DNA from: Bacillota bacterium | Lineage (GTDB): Bacteria; Bacillota; Clostridia; Christensenellales; Borkfalkiaceae | Reading direction: 5' to 3' | NCBI GenBank assembly: GCA_003343995.1 | Contig: QAKE01000085.1 | Coordinates: forward strand, 1 to 55,644 | Length of the DNA stretch: 55,644 bases | Shown: piece after piece, positions 32,817 to 39,974 of the stretch | How the letters are laid out: each line of letters starts with the position of its first letter | How positions within the stretch are numbered: the first letter of the stretch is position 1 | Program-made: the position numbers and the translations under genes | Notes under the pieces: model-generated | Database searches by the model: none | Told to the model about the DNA's origin: nothing | What the model saw: the letters and a program-made list of their open reading frames with translations, nothing else

Positions 32817-33142
32817 GTGCAAAAACGCTTACCTTGCAGGCATAGGTTTTTACTATTGCAAAAACGGTATGCAGAATAGTGATTGCATAAGTTTTTGCCC
32901 CTTCCCTTCGGTCAGTGCAAAAACGCTTACCTTACAGGCATAGGTTTTTACTATTGCAACCTTTATGCCCTTGCGGGCATAGGTTTTTACATGTGCAAAA
33001 ACGGTATGCAGAATAGTGATTGCATAGGTTTTTGCCCTTTCCTCCGGTCAGTGCAAAAACGGTATGCAGAATAGTGATTGCATAGGTTTTTGCCCTTTCC
33101 TCCGGTCAGTGCAAAAACGGTATGCAGAAAAATCTGCATACC
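32817..33142. repeat. Array of seven hairpin-forming repeats with conserved GCAAAAAC/GTTTTTGC ends
   Basis: Units are 32817-32857 (41 bp), 32858-32914 (57), 32915-32955 (41, one change from the first), 32956-32992 (37), 32993-33050 (58), 33051-33108 (58, identical to the previous) and 33109-33142. Most begin GTGCAAAAAC or GCAAAAAC and close with GGTTTTTGC or GGTTTTTAC, so each unit can fold. Inner stems differ (TATGCA/TGCATA in the 58-bp units; TATGCCC/GGGCATA in the 37-bp unit), yet pairing is kept. The last unit is the pnp terminator. The array has no spacers, no ORF with a ribosome binding site and no flanking transposase. Confidence 0.88.
33119..33142 (-). terminator. Terminator after pnp, formed by the last array unit
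   Basis: Perfect 10-bp stem GGTATGCAGA / TCTGCATACC with a 4-base loop, followed on the minus strand by GTTTTTGC. It lies 23 bases after the pnp stop. Confidence 0.8.
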
Positions 33143-33164
33143 GCCGCGGATTTCGTGTTTTCGG

Positions 33165-35267
33165 TTAGTCGAGCTTTTCGAGCAGTTTCAAGTCGATGCC
33201 CTTTTCGCCGATCTTGCAGATTTCCACCTTCACCTTGTCGCCGATGCTCAAAACGTCCTCTACGCTGTTGAGGCGCTTGTTGTATTTTTCCGACAAGCTG
33301 CGGATATGGATCATGCCGTCCTTTCCGGGGGCGAGTTCGCAGAACGCGCCGGTGTTTGGCAGGATACGCAGCACTTCCGTGATGAACATATCGCCCACCT
33401 CGGGATCCTTCGCGATGGAAAGGATGATCGCCTTCGCGCGTTCGCCCTGACCGTTTTCGCCGTAAGAGGCGATCTGCACCAAACCGTCGTCGTCGATGTC
33501 GATTTTAACGCCCGTTTCTTCGATGATCTTATTGATGACCTTACCGCCCGATCCGATTACTTCTCTGATCTTGTCCGGATGAATGTGGAAGCTCATAATT
33601 CTCGGCGCGTATTTGCTCATTTCTTCCTTCGGCTTATCGATACATTCGAGCATCTTGCCCAAAATGTGCTGTCTGCCGACGTTCGCCTGCGCGATGGCCT
33701 GACGGAGAATGTTCTCGTCGATGCCCTTGATTTTAATATCCATCTGAATGGCGGTGATGCCCTTTTCCGTGCCCGCCACCTTAAAGTCCATATCGCCGAG
33801 GAAGTCCTCCAAGCCCTGAATATCCGTTAAAATGGCGACTCTGCCCGTTTCGGCGTCCTTGATGAGCCCCATCGCAATGCCCGCGACGGGCGCTTTGATG
33901 GGAACGCCCGCGTCCATCAGCGCGATGGTGGAGCCGCACACGCTGCCCTGCGAAGTCGAGCCGTTGGAGCTGAGCACTTCGCTGACTAAACGCAGCGCAT
34001 AGGGAAATTCCGCCTCGGAGGGGATAACCGGTTCGAGGGCGCGTTCCGCAAGCGCGCCGTGGCCGATTTCGCGGCGGCCGGGGCTGCGCATGGGTTTCGC
34101 TTCGCCGGAAGCGTAACCCGGCATGTTGTATTGGTGCATATAGCGCTTGCCCGTTTCCTCGTCGAGTCCTTCGAGCTTCTGCGCCTCGTTGATCATGCCC
34201 AGCGTGCAGGTGGTCATCACCTGCGTTTGGCCTCTCGTGAATACGCCGCTGCCGTGCACTCTCGGCAAAACGCCGTGTTCGCACCAGATGGGGCGCACTT
34301 CCGTCAGCTTTCTGCCGTCGGGGCGAATGCCCTTGTCGAGAATTTTCGCACGAACCTTTTCCTTGGTGAGATAATATAAGCTGTCCTTGATTTCACGCGT
34401 TTTATCGGGATAGATTTCCGCAAAGTGCGCCAAGGTGTCGTTTTCCACCTTGTCCTGCGCCGCCTGACGTTCCTCTCTCACGTAATGTTCGAGCGCCTCG
34501 TCGAGCATGTCGCTTGCGAACGCGCGCACCGCCGCGTCGATTTCTTCGGGAACGTGGTAAAGCTCCATCTGCTTTTTGGGCTTGCCCACTTCCTTTACGA
34601 TTTCCTCTTGGAACGCGCACTGCTTTTTGATGTGTTCGTGACCGAAGAGGATCGCGCCGACCATTTCGTCGTCGCTGATTTCCTTGGAACCCGCTTCCAC
34701 CATCATGATGGCGTCCTTCGTTCCCGCGAGGTTCAACGCGAGTCTGCTCTTTTCCCGCTGCGCGAGGGAGGGGTTGATGACGTATTCGCCGTCCACCAGC
34801 CCTACGACCACCGAACCGGTGGGGCCCGCAAAGGGGATATCGGAAATGCTGAGCGCAACCGAGCTGCCGAACATGGCAAGCGGCTCGGGCGAGATGTCGG
34901 GCTCCACCGAAAGCGCGGTAGCCACCACGATAACGTCGTTAAAAATACCCTTGGGGAAGAGCGGGCGCAGCGGGCGGTCGATCAGACGCGAGGTTAAAAT
35001 CGCCTTGTCGCTGGCTCTGCCTTCGCGGCGCTTGAATCCGCCGGGGATCTTGCCTACCGAGTACATTTTTTCTTCATAGTCCACGCCGAGCGGGAAATAA
35101 TCCATTCCGTCGCGGGGTTTTTCCGCCATGGTGACGTTGACCATCACCACCGTTTCGCCGCACCGTACGACGCAGCTGCCGTTGGTCTGTTCGGCGTACT
35201 TGCCGATTTCGACGGTGACTTCCCTGCCGCCGATTTCTGTTTTGAATTCTCTGAATCTGTCTGTCAT
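33165..35267 (-). CDS. pnp: Polyribonucleotide nucleotidyltransferase (PNPase)
   Basis: Phosphorolytic 3'-to-5' exoribonuclease of mRNA turnover. The 700-residue protein has two RNase PH domains (about 10-230 and 315-540; the second with GHGALAERALEPVIP), the helical linker, a KH domain with GSGGKVINKIIEETG near 560-575 and a C-terminal S1 domain ending ISLKLL-like as GIDLKLLEKLD. Length is standard. It lies downstream of rpsO across a terminator, an arrangement widespread in bacteria. A GGAGAG ribosome binding site precedes the ATG. Confidence 0.97.
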   Translation of the reverse strand: MTDRFREFKTEIGGREVTVEIGKYAEQTNGSCVVRCGETVVMVNVTMAEKPRDGMDYFPLGVDYEEKMYSVGKIPGGFKRREGRASDKAILTSRLIDRPLRPLFPKGIFNDVIVVATALSVEPDISPEPLAMFGSSVALSISDIPFAGPTGSVVVGLVDGEYVINPSLAQREKSRLALNLAGTKDAIMMVEAGSKEISDDEMVGAILFGHEHIKKQCAFQEEIVKEVGKPKKQMELYHVPEEIDAAVRAFASDMLDEALEHYVREERQAAQDKVENDTLAHFAEIYPDKTREIKDSLYYLTKEKVRAKILDKGIRPDGRKLTEVRPIWCEHGVLPRVHGSGVFTRGQTQVMTTCTLGMINEAQKLEGLDEETGKRYMHQYNMPGYASGEAKPMRSPGRREIGHGALAERALEPVIPSEAEFPYALRLVSEVLSSNGSTSQGSVCGSTIALMDAGVPIKAPVAGIAMGLIKDAETGRVAILTDIQGLEDFLGDMDFKVAGTEKGITAIQMDIKIKGIDENILRQAIAQANVGRQHILGKMLECIDKPKEEMSKYAPRIMSFHIHPDKIREVIGSGGKVINKIIEETGVKIDIDDDGLVQIASYGENGQGERAKAIILSIAKDPEVGDMFITEVLRILPNTGAFCELAPGKDGMIHIRSLSEKYNKRLNSVEDVLSIGDKVKVEICKIGEKGIDLKLLEKLD

Positions 35268-35385
35268 TTCTCTCTCCTAAATTACCCTGAAAATATTTTT
35301 AACGCCTAAAAGCAAAGCGCATTTTCCCGAACCGTCCGCATATTTTACGCCGAAAAACGGCAAAATGCGGAAAATTACATACAAA

Positions 35386-35409
35386 AAGGGCGTGCAAAAC
35401 GACGCCCTT
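35386..35409 (-). terminator. Intergenic terminator between rpsO and pnp
   Basis: 8-bp stem AAGGGCGT / ACGCCCTT with an 8-base loop, followed on the minus strand by T5. It begins 9 bases after the rpsO stop, so pnp expression must depend on read-through or on a promoter in 35268-35385, where I see only weak candidates. Confidence 0.8.
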
Positions 35410-35417
35410 ATTTTTCG

Positions 35418-35681
35418 CTATTTTCTCAAATCCAAATCCGCGATGATTTTTCTGTATCTTTCGATATCCACATCTTTTAAGTAGTCCAAAAGACCGCGGC
35501 GTTCGCCGACCATTTTCAAAAGTCCGCGTCTGCTGTGATTGTCTTTCTTGTTGATTTTGAGATGCTCGTTGAGATGGTTGATTCTCTCCGTCAAAAGCGC
35601 GATCTGCACTTCCGGCGAACCGGTGTCGCCCTCGTGGCGGGCGAATTTTGCGATGATTTCCTGTTTTCTTGCCTTGTCCAT
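35418..35681 (-). CDS. rpsO: 30S ribosomal protein S15
   Basis: Primary binder of the 16S rRNA central domain. The 87-residue protein has the full S15 pattern, including DTGSPEVQIALLTERI (19-34), HLKINKKDNHSRRGLL (40-55) and a basic C-terminus. An AGGAGG ribosome binding site lies before the ATG. It has its own strong promoter and a leader of about 95 bases, which in other bacteria is where S15 binds to limit its own synthesis. Confidence 0.98.
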   Translation of the reverse strand: MDKARKQEIIAKFARHEGDTGSPEVQIALLTERINHLNEHLKINKKDNHSRRGLLKMVGERRGLLDYLKDVDIERYRKIIADLDLRK

Positions 35682-35776
35682 AATTTTTTACCTCCTGCTT
35701 ATGGATAATATGCCCGAAACAAAGCACGCGGATGAGGATCCCTGCGACCTTGCCGTCGGGTAATACGTTTTTATAC
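35682..35776 (-). promoter_or_regulatory. rpsO 5' leader, possible S15 autoregulatory RNA
   Basis: From the predicted start near 35776 to the ATG at 35681 the leader is about 95 bases and includes a GC-rich segment (35718-35762) whose CCCGA and TCGGG ends can pair. Structured rpsO leaders are known S15 targets, but no specific S15 RNA class was recognised. Confidence 0.35.
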
Positions 35777-35782
35777 GTTTCA

Positions 35783-35811
35783 AGTATAGCAAACTTTCCT
35801 TTTTTTGTAAA
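35783..35811 (-). promoter_or_regulatory. Sigma-A promoter of rpsO
   Basis: Minus-strand -35 TTTACA (35806-35811), 17 bases, -10 TATACT (35783-35788). Confidence 0.8.
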
Positions 35812-35862
35812 CTGTTTTCAAAAGATAATTGCGGCGTTTTCGCAAAAAACGCGCAGATTTTT

Positions 35863-37230
35863 CTATTTTTCGCTTTTTCCCGCGAAAAGCCGCGCCTTTT
35901 TTTCGATGACGGCGTCGATTTTCTGCAAATACGTGGGGATATCCTTGGGATTTTTATACCGCTCTATGCGTTCGCAGCCGTCGAACACCGCTTTGGAAAC
36001 GGCGTTCGCGCCGCAGGCGACGGTGGAGGAAATTTCCTCCATGGTGTCCACGTTGTACACGCACGCCCTGTCCGGCAGTGTGTAACCGGTGTTTTCCAGA
36101 TTGCCCGCCATATATTTCTGACGGTAAAGATAATAGGGCGCGTACCCCGCCGCCGCGAGCGCGGCGTGCGCGTATTCCACCATAGCGGCAACGCCCTCCC
36201 CGCTCAAACGCGCCGTTTCCTCCTTGAGCGCCGCGCCGCTCTTCAAACAGAGGGTGTGCACGGTGATATTGTCGGGCTTCAAGGCGATCGCCGCGTCCAC
36301 CGAACGGGAAAAATCCTCCGCCGTTTCCCCTTCGAGCCCCGCGATCAAATCCATGTTGACGGAAAAATCGTCCTTTAAGAGGGCGTATTTTTCGTAGATG
36401 TCCGCCGCCGTATGCCCTCTTCCGATCCGCGCGAGCGTTCGGTCGTTGAAGGTCTGCGGATTGACGCACACCCGCGTGACGCCGTATTTTTTCAAGAGGG
36501 CGACGTTTTCCGCCGTGATGCAGTCGGGGCGCCCCGCCTCCACCGTATATTCCACGCCGCGCGGCGCATCCACCGCCGCAAGCACCCGCTCCAGCTCCGC
36601 CGCGGGCAGGGCGACGGGCGTACCCCCGCCGATATACACCGAGCGCAGTTTTTTGACGAGGGGCTTCGCCGCCTCGATTTCCTTCAAAAGCGCGTCCACG
36701 TAGGCGGGGATGAATTTCCCCGAACGCGCGATGTCCGCCGTGATAAAGGAGCAGTAACGGCACTTCGACGGGCAAAAGGGAATGAACACGAAAAAGTCGG
36801 CGTTTTCGTCGTTTTTATCGTACACGCCCCGCTGCGTTTCCACCAGCTTTTCGATGAGCTTGCGCTTTTCGCCGCTCACCTCCATTTCGTTGAAGAGCGT
36901 TAAAAACTCCCCCGATTTTTCCAGCTCCTGATAGGCGAGCTTGCTGGGGCGTATGCCCGTGAGCGCGCCCCACGGCATTTTCTGCCGATAATAATCGGAA
37001 AGCGCCCGATAAACCGAGAGCTTTACGTTCCGCTTTTCGTAGCGCTTTCTTTCCAGCGCGCCGCCGTCCTTGACGGGATCGGAAAAATAATAGCGTTTTT
37101 CCCCGACACGCACGGTATTTTCGTACCGCCCGCCCTTCGTTTCGCAAACGTGTTCCCCGTCGGCGTCGTCTTGCAAAAACAGCTTTACGACTTCGTTGAT
37201 GTCCGCCTCGTAGGGCGTGTTGGTTTTCAT
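35863..37230 (-). CDS. hemZ: HemZ-like radical SAM coproporphyrinogen dehydrogenase family protein
   Basis: Radical SAM protein of the HemN/HemZ family. The 455-residue protein has an N-terminal extension (about 1-140) typical of clostridial HemZ, then CPSKCRYC (Cys153, Cys157, Cys160), which binds the 4Fe-4S cluster, GGGTP and the HemN-type segment RVCVNPQTFNDRTLARIGRGH. Whether it truly makes protoporphyrinogen or coproporphyrin is uncertain; HemN homologues also act as haem chaperones. The start at 37230 is supported by the ATGA overlap with the upstream hydrolase gene; the frame continues open to 37683 but that part is antisense-like noise. Confidence 0.85.
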   Translation of the reverse strand: MKTNTPYEADINEVVKLFLQDDADGEHVCETKGGRYENTVRVGEKRYYFSDPVKDGGALERKRYEKRNVKLSVYRALSDYYRQKMPWGALTGIRPSKLAYQELEKSGEFLTLFNEMEVSGEKRKLIEKLVETQRGVYDKNDENADFFVFIPFCPSKCRYCSFITADIARSGKFIPAYVDALLKEIEAAKPLVKKLRSVYIGGGTPVALPAAELERVLAAVDAPRGVEYTVEAGRPDCITAENVALLKKYGVTRVCVNPQTFNDRTLARIGRGHTAADIYEKYALLKDDFSVNMDLIAGLEGETAEDFSRSVDAAIALKPDNITVHTLCLKSGAALKEETARLSGEGVAAMVEYAHAALAAAGYAPYYLYRQKYMAGNLENTGYTLPDRACVYNVDTMEEISSTVACGANAVSKAVFDGCERIERYKNPKDIPTYLQKIDAVIEKKARLFAGKSEK

Positions 37231-37832
37231 AAGTAAGGATTGGTCTCCTTTTCCCGTTTCAAAGTGGTGGAAAGCCCGTGCCCCGTATACACCGGCGCGT
37301 CGTCCGCGACGGCGAACAGACGTTTCAAGGACGCGGCAAGCGCCGCCCCGTCGCCGTCGTAAAAGTCCGTTCTTCCCACGCCGCCGCAAAACAGCGTGTC
37401 CCCGCTGAAAATGCCGAGCTCGGTGATAAAGCACACCGAACCCGCGCTGTGCCCCGCCGTTTCCAGCACGCGGAATTTGCATCCGTGAAAATCGATTTCG
37501 TCGCCGTCGCGGAAGGTGAAATCGGCGTGCAGCGGTTCGGTGACAATACCGAACTCCCCGCCGAGGTTGTTTTCGGTATAGAGCTTGTCCGCGTCCTTTT
37601 CGGAAATGCCGATCCTCGCGCCCCGCCGCTGCAGCTCGGCGCACGCGCCGATGTGATCGAAATGCCCGTGCGTAAGCAAGCACAGCTCTATCGTAAGGTT
37701 GTTTTTCTCCGCGTATTCCGAAACGGCGTTCCCCATTCCCGCGTCGATGACCGCCGCGCGCCGCCCGTCGGAAACGAGGTAGGCGTTGGAGCCGATTCTG
37801 CCGGTATATACGCGATGCACGCGAAAATCCAT
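37227..37832 (-). CDS. Metallo-beta-lactamase-fold hydrolase
   Basis: The 201-residue protein has the metal motif HGHFDH at 55-60, the downstream GHSAGS (His) and SGDTLF (Asp) motifs and a C-terminal YTGHG His. This is the layout of glyoxalase II-like hydrolases, often annotated as hydroxyacylglutathione hydrolase, but Clostridia rarely use glutathione, so the substrate is open. It overlaps hemZ by 4 bases and follows rel by 12 bases, an order shared by many Clostridia (rel-MBL-hemZ). Confidence 0.88.
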   Translation of the reverse strand: MDFRVHRVYTGRIGSNAYLVSDGRRAAVIDAGMGNAVSEYAEKNNLTIELCLLTHGHFDHIGACAELQRRGARIGISEKDADKLYTENNLGGEFGIVTEPLHADFTFRDGDEIDFHGCKFRVLETAGHSAGSVCFITELGIFSGDTLFCGGVGRTDFYDGDGAALAASLKRLFAVADDAPVYTGHGLSTTLKREKETNPYL

Positions 37833-37844
37833 GTTCTTTCTCCG

Positions 37845-39974
37845 TTAAAAGCTGGTGCGGTATACGTCCGTCAGCTTTTTGTTCTGCTTTAATTTTTCAA
37901 TGAGCGAATCGAGCTCCGAACGGGAGTTGATGCGAATATTGAAATCGACGACCGCCTGTTTCGTTTTGGCGTCGATGCGCCCGTTGATGGCGGTGATGGC
38001 GTAATTCATCTGCGCGACGAGCTGGGAAACGCTCGATAAAATCGTGCCCTGATCGTTGGCGATGACCTTGATGCCCGCGTTGAAGGAATTGCCCGTTTCG
38101 TTCGCCCAGCGCACCTCGATAAAGCGTTCCGGCTCGATATTTCTCATGTTCGGACAGTCCGCGCGGTGCACCGCCACCCCCCGCCCGCGGGAGATGAAGC
38201 CGACGATCTCGTCCCCCGGAACGGGGTGACAGCAGCCGGCGATGCGCACGAGAATGTTATCCATGCCCTTTACGATGACGCCCCCCGACTGTTTCGGTCC
38301 GGCGGCGATGATGCGCGCCTGCGATTCGATGGAGGAATGGCGGTAATAATCGATGAGTTTCACCAGCACCTGATTGGTGCTCACCGCGCCGTACCCGACG
38401 GAGGCGTACATCTCGTCCTGCCCCGAAAAGGACATCCGCTGCGACAGCTTGGAAAACGCCTTGTCGGTGAGAAGATCCGAAAGGTTATACCCCTTGTTCT
38501 TCGCCTCCCGCTCCAGCATCGCCTTTCCGGTTTTAATGTTCTCCTCCTTCATCTCGCGCTTGAAAAACTGCTTGATCTTGACCTTCGTGGAGGAGCTTTT
38601 CGCAATTTTCAGCCAGTCCCAAGACGGGCCTTTGGAGTTGGGGGAAGTTACGATCTCCACCACGTCGCCCACCTGCAAGGGGGTGGATAAGGGCACCATT
38701 TTGGAATTAACCTTCGCCCCGACGCACTTGTTGCCCACCGCGGAGTGTATCTGATAGGCGAAGTCGATGGGCGTGGCGTCCTTCGGCAGGGATATGACGT
38801 CGCCCTTCGGCGTGAACACCAGCACCTCCGAACTGTAAATGTCGCCGCGCAGCGAATCGATGAATTCCTTGCTGTCCTTCAGACCGCCCTGCCACTCCAT
38901 CACCTCGCGTATCCACGAAAGGCGGGCGTCGAAGTCGTCCACTTCCTTTTTGTTTTCCTTGTATTTCCAGTGCGCCGCGATACCGTATTCCGCCGCGCGG
39001 TTCATCTCGTACGTTCTGATCTGAATTTCAAAGGTCTGCCCGAAGTTGGTGACGACCGTCGTATGCAGAGATTGGTACATGTTGGGTTTCGGGGTGGCGA
39101 TATAATCTTTAATTCTCCCCGGAACAGGCTTCCACTTGTGATGGATTTTTCCGAACACCTCGTAACAGTCGTCCACGGAATTGACGATGACGCGCACCGC
39201 CGTCAGATCGTAAATCTGTTCGAGCGTCTTGTTCTGGTTTTTCATCTTTTTATAGATGGAATAAAAATGCTTCGGCCGCCCGAACACCTCGCCTTTGATG
39301 TTGCTTTCCTTTAATATTTTCTGGATTTCCTGCACGACGAAGGAAACGAAATCCCGCCGTTCGGCGAGTTTCGCGTTGATGCTGGTGACGAGATACTCGA
39401 AAAATTCCGGTTCGAGATATTTCAACGATAAATCTTCCAGCTCGCACTTGATCTGCGAAATGCCCAGCCTGCCGGCGAGGGGCGCGAACACGTCGAGCGT
39501 TTCGCGCGCCATGCGCTGCTGCCGTTCCGCCGAAAGGAAATTGAGCGAACGCATGTTGTGCAGTCGGTCGGCGAGCTTGATGATGATGACGCGGATGTCC
39601 TTCGCCATCGCCACGAAGATTTTACGGAAGTTTTCCGCCTGCTCCTCCTCTTTGGAGTTGAACTCGATTTTTTCCAGCTTGGTCACGCCCAGAACGAGCT
39701 GCAGCACCTCGTCGCCGAACTCCGCCTTGATATCCCCCTCGGAAACGGGGGTGTCCTCGATGACGTCGTGCAAAAACGCCGCGGCGATGGTCGCCGCGTC
39801 CATGCCTAAATCGATGAGGATTTTCGCCACGTTGCAGGGGTGGGTGAAATACTCCTCCCCCGAGGCGCGTTTCTGGTTTTCGTGCGCCTTGCGCGCGAAA
39901 CGGTACGCCTTTTCGCAAAGGAGCAGATCCGTTCCCTTATAGGTTTCCCCGATTTTTTCCAAAACTTCAATCAT
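37845..39974 (-). CDS. rel: Bifunctional (p)ppGpp synthetase/hydrolase Rel
   Basis: Makes and degrades the stringent-response alarmone. The 709-residue protein has the HD hydrolase domain with HD at 69-70 and ED at 73-74, the synthetase domain with YDLTAVRVIV and RIKDYIATPKPNMYQSLHT, then TGS (VFTPKGDVISLPKDATPIDFAY), the zinc-finger-like region with GCCHPVPGDEI and a C-terminal ACT domain. Both catalytic centres look intact. It overlaps recJ by 8 bases. Confidence 0.97.
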   Translation of the reverse strand: MIEVLEKIGETYKGTDLLLCEKAYRFARKAHENQKRASGEEYFTHPCNVAKILIDLGMDAATIAAAFLHDVIEDTPVSEGDIKAEFGDEVLQLVLGVTKLEKIEFNSKEEEQAENFRKIFVAMAKDIRVIIIKLADRLHNMRSLNFLSAERQQRMARETLDVFAPLAGRLGISQIKCELEDLSLKYLEPEFFEYLVTSINAKLAERRDFVSFVVQEIQKILKESNIKGEVFGRPKHFYSIYKKMKNQNKTLEQIYDLTAVRVIVNSVDDCYEVFGKIHHKWKPVPGRIKDYIATPKPNMYQSLHTTVVTNFGQTFEIQIRTYEMNRAAEYGIAAHWKYKENKKEVDDFDARLSWIREVMEWQGGLKDSKEFIDSLRGDIYSSEVLVFTPKGDVISLPKDATPIDFAYQIHSAVGNKCVGAKVNSKMVPLSTPLQVGDVVEIVTSPNSKGPSWDWLKIAKSSSTKVKIKQFFKREMKEENIKTGKAMLEREAKNKGYNLSDLLTDKAFSKLSQRMSFSGQDEMYASVGYGAVSTNQVLVKLIDYYRHSSIESQARIIAAGPKQSGGVIVKGMDNILVRIAGCCHPVPGDEIVGFISRGRGVAVHRADCPNMRNIEPERFIEVRWANETGNSFNAGIKVIANDQGTILSSVSQLVAQMNYAITAINGRIDAKTKQAVVDFNIRINSRSELDSLIEKLKQNKKLTDVYRTSF

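Larger units (their letters stand above)
32707..33164. other. Gene-free stretch between pnp and the ylxY-like gene
   Basis: This 458-base stretch is the only gap over 300 bases in the window. It holds the hairpin repeat array (32817-33142) and, next to the ylxY-like start, an AT-rich segment (32707-32816) that probably contains its ribosome binding site and promoter. Short open frames here arise from the repeats and have no ribosome binding site. Confidence 0.8.

Noticed and set aside
32883..33074. Short plus-strand open frames in the hairpin array, for example one of 63 codons
   Set aside because: They are by-products of the repeat sequence, with no ribosome binding site and no family resemblance.
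32817..33142. CRISPR array
   Set aside because: Repeat units touch each other with no unique spacers, unit length varies from 37 to 58 bp, and no cas gene is nearby.
35863..37683. 606-codon version of hemZ
   Set aside because: The first 151 codons are Arg-rich noise lying over the hydrolase gene; the HemZ-like sequence begins at the ATG at 37230, which overlaps the previous stop by 4 bases.
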